11,391 nucleotides of DNA from Bacteroidota bacterium (GTDB lineage: Bacteria; Bacteroidota; Bacteroidia; Bacteroidales; GCA-2748055), in contig JAAEOI010000262.1 in assembly GCA_024244665.1 (NCBI GenBank), positions 1 through 11,391 on the forward strand, in the 5' to 3' direction. Both the position numbers and the translations under genes were made by a program. Of the stretch, positions 6,278 through 11,391 are shown one piece after another. How positions within the stretch are numbered: position 1 is the stretch's first letter; the number at the start of each line of letters is the position of its first letter. The notes beneath the pieces were generated by a model. That model made no database searches. It saw only the letters and a program-made list of their open reading frames with translations, and was not told where the DNA came from.

Positions 6278-7204
6278 TCAGTTGACCGAGAACCTAATCC
6301 CGGTGAGATCTTCGGATACCCCCCAGAGTTTCCTGGCAGCTTCAGGGTTTACCCGTTTGGAATCGGGCATCTCCCTGGCCGGCCATCCCTTCAGCTTGAG
6401 GCTGCCCGAGGGACCGTAGAATGCGCCCTGTTCAACTCCAGGGGCTGTTGCCGCGTACAATGAGGGAAGAGCTCCCATCTCGCCTGGCTGTGCAATAATT
6501 TTGTTGACCAGGGTAAAAAGTCCTGCCTTTCGTTTTGAACCGGCCATCATCATACCTTTGGCCTGTAGGGAAGTATCCGCATAACCCGGATGAGCAGCAG
6601 CCACGGTTACACCTGAACCTGATGCCCCCAGTTTACGGGCCAGCTCTGTGGTAAAGAGCAGATTGGAAAGCTTACTCATTCCATAGGCACCCCACTTGCT
6701 GTATCCCTGGTCCCAGTTAATATCATGGAATCTCACCTTTCCAAAGCGGTGGGCAAGACTGCTTACATTGACTATCCTCGCCCATTCTTTATCACGCATT
6801 CCGGGCCAGAGTAGTGCGGTGAGGGCAAAATGCCCCAGGTGGTTCACTCCGAACTGCATCTCAAAACCATCACTGGTAAGCAGGTAGGGAATAGCCATCA
6901 ATCCCGCATTGTTAATCAACAGATCGGGGCCTCCATTTGCATCAAGGTATTTCAAGGCAAAACTACGAACCGACGAGAGGCTGGAGAGGTCCAGCTCCCA
7001 CAATTCCGGTTCAGCCTCCGGACTACAGGCCAGTACCTTCTGCCTTGCGGCTTCACCCTTCTTCAGGTTCCTGCAAGCCATAATCACCCTGGCACCCCTT
7101 CGGGCCAGTTCAAGGGAGGTGTGGAACCCCAGGCCGCTGTTTGCTCCTGTAACCACAACACTTCTTCCCGTCTGCAAAGGTATATCCGCCCCGGTCCACT
7201 TCAT
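6278..7204 (-). CDS. Short-chain dehydrogenase, retinol-dehydrogenase-like
   Basis: This is a 308-residue classical SDR, a cytoplasmic NAD(P)-dependent oxidoreductase. Features in order: TGANSGLG nucleotide-binding loop (19-26); ACRN with Arg45 after the second strand, suggesting NADP(H) preference; DL (72-73); NNAG (98-101); NHLGHF with Asn121; the catalytic Ser in VNVSS (148-149); and Tyr174/Lys178 in YGMSK. All catalytic residues are present. The spacing and the motifs FGVNHLGHFALT, AAHPGYADTSLQ and the longer C-terminus place it with the RDH11-14/WW-oxidoreductase-like group, whose bacterial members mostly have unknown substrates. The name does not imply that retinol is used. It is divergent from the CarboxypepD_reg-like gene at 7310 across a 105-base gap and may be the first gene of a unit with the DUF4136 lipoprotein. 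Confidence 0.88.
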   Translation of the reverse strand: MKWTGADIPLQTGRSVVVTGANSGLGFHTSLELARRGARVIMACRNLKKGEAARQKVLACSPEAEPELWELDLSSLSSVRSFALKYLDANGGPDLLINNAGLMAIPYLLTSDGFEMQFGVNHLGHFALTALLWPGMRDKEWARIVNVSSLAHRFGKVRFHDINWDQGYSKWGAYGMSKLSNLLFTTELARKLGASGSGVTVAAAHPGYADTSLQAKGMMMAGSKRKAGLFTLVNKIIAQPGEMGALPSLYAATAPGVEQGAFYGPSGSLKLKGWPAREMPDSKRVNPEAARKLWGVSEDLTGIRFSVN

Positions 7205-7309
7205 AATTCAACTCTTATTTTTATAAAACAATTATGATCCGATAGGGTAAAACCCACCCATGTGCATCTTCATAATAGAGAGTCCGAAATTAGTATAATA
7301 AACCATATC
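7205..7309. other. Divergent intergenic region between SDR and CarboxypepD_reg-like gene
   Basis: This 105-base AT-rich gap must hold the start signals for both flanking genes. A small hairpin GGGT-AAA-ACCC (about 7245-7255) and a TATAAT-like hexamer (about 7293-7298) are visible, but no convincing -33/-7 pair was found on either strand. Confidence 0.3.
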
Positions 7310-8602
7310 ATGAAAACAATGAAAATATTCAAAGGAAGCTGGCTTGTAATGGGATTACTGATGCTCAGCACTACTGTTCTTGCCTATACCGGGAATGAGG
7401 ATGAATTTGTTGATACTGTCAATTTCGACGCCTATTACGGTAAGGTGGTTGATGGCCTTAGCGGGCGATATCTCCCCTTTGCCACTGTAGAGGCCATGGG
7501 CAGTAACATTGCAACTGTATCCAATATCGATGGTGATTTCATCATTAAGATAGCCAAGGATTCAAAAGTGTCGGAGCTCAAGGTCTCCTACATTGGTTTT
7601 AGAAATAAAACCGTTAACCTTACACAGTTCAAGAGGGACAAGACGAAAAACATAACACTGACCCCAAGTTCCGTGCAACTTGAGGAGGTCGTCATACGTC
7701 CACAGGATGCCATGAAGCTCATCCATGATGTCCTCAAGAATATCCGGGAAAACTACAGTACCGAACCCATGATGATGAGGGGATTCTACAGAGAGACCAT
7801 CCAGAGGGGAAGGAACTACGCCTCCATCTCGGAAGCTGTGGTTGATATCTATAAGGGAAGCTATATAAATGACTTTCAGGTGGACCAGGTTAAACTGTTC
7901 AAGGGACGAAAGAGTGCAGACGTTGAAAAAATGGACACCGTTCTCTTCAAGGTCCAGGGTGGGCCAAGCACTGCAATCCTGCTGGATGTGATAAAGAATC
8001 CCTATATCCTTCTCTCGCCCGATTACGTTGATATTTACAATTTTAACCTGAGCGATATAATCGCAATCGATGACAAACTGCACTATGTGGTCTCCTTCAA
8101 CCAGAAAGAATATATAGATGAGCCCTATTATAACGGCAAGTTTTACATCGATATGCAGAAGCTGGCGATCAGCGAAGTCGAATTTGAACTGAATACAGAG
8201 AATAAGGAGGAGGCAGCCCGCCTCTTTATCCAGAGAAAACCCATGGGGATGAGGATCATTCCGGAAAAAGCAGCCTACCGTGTAAAATACACCATTGAGG
8301 ATAATCACTGGTTCTTCCGTTACGCAAGGGCAGAGGTAAAGTTCAAAGTAAGCTGGAAAAAGAAATTCTTCCACACCACATACTCTACCATGTCGGAGCT
8401 GGCTATCACCGACCGTACCTATGAAGGAATAGAAAAATTCTCCGGTAAAGAACGCTTCAAGTCAAGCGATGTATTAAACGATAAGGTCTATATATTCTTT
8501 GACCTGGGATTCTGGGGCGGATACAACGTCATTGAGCCCGACCAGTCAATCGAGAGCGCCATCAGGCGACTGAATCGCAAATACCTGAAGAGAAACGGTT
8601 AA
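7310..8602 (+). CDS. Secreted CarboxypepD_reg-like protein of unknown function (paralogue A)
   Basis: From the ATG at 7310 the protein has 430 residues; an ATG at 7319 is also possible. The start at 7262 would put 16 unrelated residues before the signal peptide and was rejected. The signal peptide is about residues 1-25 (MKTMKIFKGSWLVMGLLML..., cleavage near VLA). Residues about 43-118 form a CarboxypepD_reg-like beta-sandwich (GKVVDGLSGRYLPFATV..., NIDGDFIIKI, LKVSYIGFRNK), the domain often found at the front of SusC-type receptors. After LEEVVIRP comes a long domain (about 125-430) that I cannot assign: MRGFYRETIQRGRNY, EAVVDIYKGSY, KGRKSAD, LLDVIKNP, YVVSFNQK and YIDMQKLAISEVEFELN. The same domain recurs in the gene at 10268, so the two are paralogues. 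There is no TonB-receptor plug or barrel and no lipobox. It is probably periplasmic or outer-membrane associated. Confidence 0.8.
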   Translation: MKTMKIFKGSWLVMGLLMLSTTVLAYTGNEDEFVDTVNFDAYYGKVVDGLSGRYLPFATVEAMGSNIATVSNIDGDFIIKIAKDSKVSELKVSYIGFRNKTVNLTQFKRDKTKNITLTPSSVQLEEVVIRPQDAMKLIHDVLKNIRENYSTEPMMMRGFYRETIQRGRNYASISEAVVDIYKGSYINDFQVDQVKLFKGRKSADVEKMDTVLFKVQGGPSTAILLDVIKNPYILLSPDYVDIYNFNLSDIIAIDDKLHYVVSFNQKEYIDEPYYNGKFYIDMQKLAISEVEFELNTENKEEAARLFIQRKPMGMRIIPEKAAYRVKYTIEDNHWFFRYARAEVKFKVSWKKKFFHTTYSTMSELAITDRTYEGIEKFSGKERFKSSDVLNDKVYIFFDLGFWGGYNVIEPDQSIESAIRRLNRKYLKRNG

Positions 8603-8705
8603 GCGTCTGGATAACACAATAATTGTTTTAAACGCTGTCTCCCTAATTATGTAACTTTACCGTCCAGTTACATTACAACCGGAGGCAGCGCTTTTAAACT
8701 AAACC
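8603..8705. repeat. Nested inverted repeats upstream of the ECF sigma gene
   Basis: Outer arms CGCTGTCTCC (8633-8642) and GGAGGCAGCG (8681-8690) make ten pairs with one G-U as RNA. Inside them ATGTAACT (8649-8656) and AGTTACAT (8666-8673) are exact reverse complements with a 9-base spacer. A further small palindrome, ACAAT-A-ATTGT, lies at 8616-8626. A TAACTTTA box (8652-8659) in the inner left arm resembles a Bacteroidota -7 element but has no good -33 partner. CTTTT follows the outer right arm (8691-8695), so as RNA the structure could also act as a terminator for the upstream gene. GGAGG at 8681 is too far from the ATG at 8706 to be its ribosome-binding site. Confidence 0.6.
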
Positions 8706-9254
8706 ATGATTCTGAAAGAACAACACCAGCTGAGAAAAATCCGAAAGGGAGACATCGATGCTTTCGAAAAACTTTTTTTCAGCTTCTATCCCGGGTTGTT
8801 GAGATATGCTGAGACACTGGTAAGAAAGTCCGAGATTGCCGAAGAGATTGTACAGGATGTGTTCTATAATGTATGGAAAAACAGAGACTCCATCAGAATC
8901 ACCCAGAGTTGGAAAAGCTACCTCTACCGTGCGGTATACAACAACTCAATGATGTACCTGAGGAAGAGACGCAGGGAGTTCAGCCTGGAGGAGAGCCTGT
9001 TTACGGAACAGGAGGGAGACTCTCCTGATCCCTTTCAGGAACTGGAGTACCAGGAAGTGTCGGCTATTGTTTCAGACATCCTTGGCGTGCTGCCTGAACG
9101 AACCCGTGAGATTTTCCTGCTGAACAGACAGGAAGGCTTGAAATACAGGGAGATTGCAGAGCAACTTTCCATCTCTGTAAAAACTGTGGAAGCGAATATG
9201 GGCAAAGCACTAAAAGCATTGAGAAGTAGCTTGGAAAAATACAGAAATGAGTAG
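8706..9254 (+). CDS. ECF RNA polymerase sigma factor (Bacteroidota expansion type)
   Basis: This 182-residue sigma-70 family factor has only regions 2 and 4, which defines the ECF group. Region 2 spans about 16-88, with FEKLFFSFYPGLLRYAETLV, the core-binding EIAEEIVQDVFYNVWKNR and a basic RKRRR end. Region 4 spans about 120-178, with LPERTREIFLLNRQEGLKYREIAEQLSISVKTVEANMGKALKALR containing the DNA-binding helix-turn-helix. It matches the family abundant in Bacteroidota that pairs with FecR-type anti-sigma factors. The anti-sigma gene follows after 6 bases. Its activity should depend on release from that partner. The target promoter is unknown; the nested repeats just upstream and the downstream STN-protein gene are candidate targets. 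No close Shine-Dalgarno sequence precedes the ATG at 8706, which is the first ATG in frame. Confidence 0.93.
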   Translation: MILKEQHQLRKIRKGDIDAFEKLFFSFYPGLLRYAETLVRKSEIAEEIVQDVFYNVWKNRDSIRITQSWKSYLYRAVYNNSMMYLRKRRREFSLEESLFTEQEGDSPDPFQELEYQEVSAIVSDILGVLPERTREIFLLNRQEGLKYREIAEQLSISVKTVEANMGKALKALRSSLEKYRNE

Positions 9255-9260
9255 AGAGCC

Positions 9261-10259
9261 ATGAAGAAAAAAGAAGAGATATGGGTCTCCATGGCCAGGT
9301 ACCTTGCCGGTGAAATGGAGATGAAAGAGGAGATTGAATTCAGAAAGAGGTCTGAGAAAGACAGCGATCTGCAAAAAGAACTGGACCAAATGGAAAAGAG
9401 CTGGAAATATTTTAATGATCATCCATCGCCGGATGATGGTGATCCCGGAAGTGCATGGAACAAACTGCGCGACCGGCTGGAGGCCGACGGCTTGCTTGAC
9501 AAATTTCACTCCGGAGCCGGGAAACGACGCATTATACCAGCCCTCAGGATCGCTGCATCGATCCTGGTCATTCTGGCCATAGGGGTCCCTTCCCTCTGGT
9601 TTGCGCTGAACCGTAGCGAGGATAGCCAGGCCACCCTGCAACACTTCTCCGAAAAGGGTGTCACCACCATCGACCTTCCCGACGGAAGCCGGGTCTTCCT
9701 CAATGAAGGATCTGAGATCACCTACCCGGGCAGTTTTGACCAGGAGAGGGAAGTTAAACTGGAGGGAGAAGCCTTTTTTGAGGTAATGTCCGATCCGGTC
9801 AATCCGTTTACTGTAAGGTCGGGCCGTGTTGTTGTTTCCGTACTGGGAACCTCCTTTAATATAAAAGAAAGAGGCCGGGAAGACAATGTTGAAGTGTTCG
9901 TGGAGACCGGGAAAGTAAGAATGTCCATGGATAATGCAGATGAGTTTATCACACTTGAACAGGGCGACCTGGGTAGGGCCGGAACCTCTTCCATGGCCAG
10001 CGGGGAACAATCCGATCCAAATTATATTGCATGGAAAACAAAAGATTTTAAATTTGTAGACGAAGAACTTGGTAAGGTCCTCCGTGAACTTGAAGAGTCA
10101 TACCATGTGGAGATCCGTACCGAAGGCATCCGGCTTAGCGAGTTGAGAATTACTTCCACCTACAGGGAGCAGTCCATCGATTCAATCCTGGAAACCATTG
10201 GTGCGGCATTCGGACTTAACGTTAACAAAAAAGAGGAGCTCTACTACCTGAAACCCTAA
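9261..10259 (+). CDS. FecR-type transmembrane anti-sigma factor with DUF4974
   Basis: This 332-residue inner-membrane protein has a cytoplasmic sigma-binding segment (1-90), one transmembrane helix (about 91-116, IIPALRIAASILVILAIGVP...), a periplasmic FecR domain (about 132-226: LPDGSRVFLNEGSEITYP, VKLEGEAFFEV, NPFTVRSGRVVVSVLGTSFNI, VETGKV) and a C-terminal DUF4974 domain (about 258-330: FKFVDEELGKVLRELEESYHVEI, SILETIGAAFGLNV). In the known FecIR systems the periplasmic part senses the STN domain of an outer-membrane receptor and controls release of the sigma factor. DUF4974 itself is distantly STN-like. It sits between the sigma gene (6 bases) and the STN-containing gene (8 bases downstream), a tight three-gene unit. 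Nothing is truncated. Confidence 0.93.
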   Translation: MKKKEEIWVSMARYLAGEMEMKEEIEFRKRSEKDSDLQKELDQMEKSWKYFNDHPSPDDGDPGSAWNKLRDRLEADGLLDKFHSGAGKRRIIPALRIAASILVILAIGVPSLWFALNRSEDSQATLQHFSEKGVTTIDLPDGSRVFLNEGSEITYPGSFDQEREVKLEGEAFFEVMSDPVNPFTVRSGRVVVSVLGTSFNIKERGREDNVEVFVETGKVRMSMDNADEFITLEQGDLGRAGTSSMASGEQSDPNYIAWKTKDFKFVDEELGKVLRELEESYHVEIRTEGIRLSELRITSTYREQSIDSILETIGAAFGLNVNKKEELYYLKP

Positions 10260-10267
10260 AGGAGCCC

Positions 10268-11391
10268 ATGAGGCATCGCCTGGCACTTCTTCTGCAGATT
10301 GTGATCCTGCTGACCTCCGTAGCACTGGCCGGACAGGACTCTATTCCTGAGCTCCGCATCACTCTTGACCAGAGGAACAGAACAGTCAACCAGGTGTTGG
10401 ATGAAATTACCCTTCAAACCGGCTACTATTTCACCTACAATGCAGCCATTATCCAGGGAAAAGAGAAGGTCCGGCTCCACTTCTCCAACCTTTCCCTGGA
10501 GGAGGCACTCGACCTCTTACTCCATGATCCCGCCTTTGACTACCGGGTGATAGGGCGGAATATTGTCATTTACAGGAAAAATGTGAGTCCCCCCTTACCG
10601 GTGGTGCAGAAGATTGACCGTGCCATCCTCCGGGGCAGGGTGGTTGACTCCCGGTCAGGAAAACCACTCCCCTACGCAACCATAGCCCTCTACGGATCAT
10701 CTCTGGGTTCCATCACCAATGCATCAGGGGAATTCTCATTTAAAATACCCACCAACCTGGCCGATCCAATCCTGGGAGTATCATTTATGGGGTACAAAAG
10801 AATCCTCATGCCGGTAAACTACCCCATTGATAAGGAGCTGATCATCAGATTGAAAAGGAAGACCATTCCCCTCCAGGAGGTAATTATCAGGTACGCCGAT
10901 CCTGTCAAGATCTTCTCTGAGGCAATCGACCGGATAGGTGAAAATTATATGCTGGAACACTCGGCCATGACAGCCTTTTACAGGGAGTCGGTGAAACGAA
11001 ACGACCACTGTATGGTCTACACCGAAGCTGTGCTTGATGTTGCAAAAGGGCCCTATACGAACATCTCTTCCAAAGACCAGGTCAGCATCCGAAAAGGTAG
11101 AAAGATAACTGACCTTGCCACCGAAGATACATTAATTATCAAGCTGAAGTCAGGGATTGACGCCTCCCTCAGCCTGGACGTGATCAAAAGTCGGCCCGAC
11201 TTTCTCTCGGAGGGTTTCCTTGATCTATATGACTTGGATTTCACCGATGTGATGACCTATGGGGAACGCCTGGTTTACGTGATCAGCTTCCGCCAGAAAA
11301 GTCACATCACCGACCTGATGTTCAGGGGCTCCATATACATCGACCGTGAAAACCTGGCCATCCTGGCAGTGGACTTCGAATTCAACCCTGA
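10268..11391 (+). CDS. STN + CarboxypepD_reg-like protein (paralogue B), partial at right edge
   Basis: The frame is open for 374 codons from the ATG at 10268, which is preceded by AAAGGAG (10258-10264), a good ribosome-binding site overlapping the anti-sigma stop. A signal peptide covers residues 1-21 (...SVALA). Residues 28-104 form an STN domain (LRITLDQRNRTVNQVLDEITLQ, GYYFTYNAAII, SLEEALDLLL, YRVIGRNIVIYRK), and 120-197 a CarboxypepD_reg-like domain (LRGRVVDSRSGKPLPYATIAL, NASGEFSFKIP, VSFMGYK). From LQEVIIRY (202) on it matches the unassigned domain of the gene at 7310: FYRESVKR, TEAVLDVAKGPY, KGRK, LDVIKS, YVISFRQK, YIDRENLAILAVDFEFN. By comparison with that protein about 140 residues are missing at the edge. 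No TonB-receptor plug follows the CarboxypepD domain. The likely role is the periplasmic signal input for the FecR protein just upstream; what it senses is unknown. Confidence 0.85.
   Translation, partial: MRHRLALLLQIVILLTSVALAGQDSIPELRITLDQRNRTVNQVLDEITLQTGYYFTYNAAIIQGKEKVRLHFSNLSLEEALDLLLHDPAFDYRVIGRNIVIYRKNVSPPLPVVQKIDRAILRGRVVDSRSGKPLPYATIALYGSSLGSITNASGEFSFKIPTNLADPILGVSFMGYKRILMPVNYPIDKELIIRLKRKTIPLQEVIIRYADPVKIFSEAIDRIGENYMLEHSAMTAFYRESVKRNDHCMVYTEAVLDVAKGPYTNISSKDQVSIRKGRKITDLATEDTLIIKLKSGIDASLSLDVIKSRPDFLSEGFLDLYDLDFTDVMTYGERLVYVISFRQKSHITDLMFRGSIYIDRENLAILAVDFEFNP

Noticed and set aside
7262..7309. ATG at 7262 as the start of the CarboxypepD_reg-like gene
   Set aside because: It adds 16 residues before the signal peptide, which begins naturally at the ATG at 7310.
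7562..8374. Long minus-strand open frame (270 codons) opposite the CarboxypepD_reg-like gene
   Set aside because: It lies wholly opposite a gene with recognisable domains; the translation is rich in Cys, Ile and His and shows no domain.
9210..10010. Long minus-strand open frame (266 codons) opposite the anti-sigma gene
   Set aside because: It is an antisense shadow of a well-supported FecR protein, with no recognisable motif.
1..11391. tRNA or rRNA genes, CRISPR arrays, insertion sequences or phage genes
   Set aside because: I looked for regularly spaced direct repeats, transposase motifs and tRNA-like cloverleafs and saw none; all large stretches are ordinary protein-coding genes.

Overview
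The window reads as chromosomal DNA of a member of the Bacteroidota, probably a Bacteroidales- or Marinilabiliales-like lineage; the genus cannot be fixed from the sequence. The reasons are an ECF sigma factor of the Bacteroidota expansion type followed by a FecR/DUF4974 anti-sigma factor, STN and CarboxypepD_reg-like domains in exported proteins, a DUF4136 lipoprotein, weak or absent Shine-Dalgarno sequences before most genes, and promoter-like elements resembling the Bacteroidota TTTG / TAnnTTTG pattern. Every stretch longer than 300 bases is occupied by a gene.

Region 1 (1-3050, minus strand) is the start of a tryptophan operon in the order trpE-trpG-trpD, with trpD running off the left edge. 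Upstream of trpE lies a complete transcription attenuator: a 21-codon leader peptide gene with three consecutive Trp codons, mutually exclusive RNA stems, and a strong intrinsic terminator (9-bp stem, UUCG loop, seven U). Charged tRNA-Trp supply therefore probably sets read-through into trpE. A promoter-like sequence places the transcript start just before the leader peptide.

Region 2 (3081-3860, plus) is a divergent, membrane-embedded LspA-like protein of 259 residues. It keeps both catalytic-type aspartates but has an unusual N-terminal extension. It converges on region 3, with the two stop codons interleaved in one TTAA.

Region 3 (3857-5562, minus) is a two-gene unit: an outer-membrane beta-barrel porin and a secreted FMN-binding protein carrying a covalent flavinylation motif. 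A palindrome sits over the presumed porin promoter. Region 4 (5723-7204, minus) holds a short-chain dehydrogenase of the retinol-dehydrogenase-like group and a DUF4136 lipoprotein, 47 bases apart.

Region 5 (7310 to the right edge, plus) is the most unusual part. A secreted CarboxypepD_reg-like protein is followed by an ECF sigma factor, a FecR-type anti-sigma factor, and a second protein that is a clear paralogue of the first but has an added STN signalling domain. The last three genes are tightly spaced (6-8 bases). In the usual Bacteroidota arrangement the STN domain belongs to a TonB-dependent receptor that signals through FecR to the sigma factor. Here it is joined, as far as visible, to a non-receptor protein of unknown function. 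This suggests a surface-signalling module without a TonB transporter. Nested inverted repeats lie just before the sigma gene.
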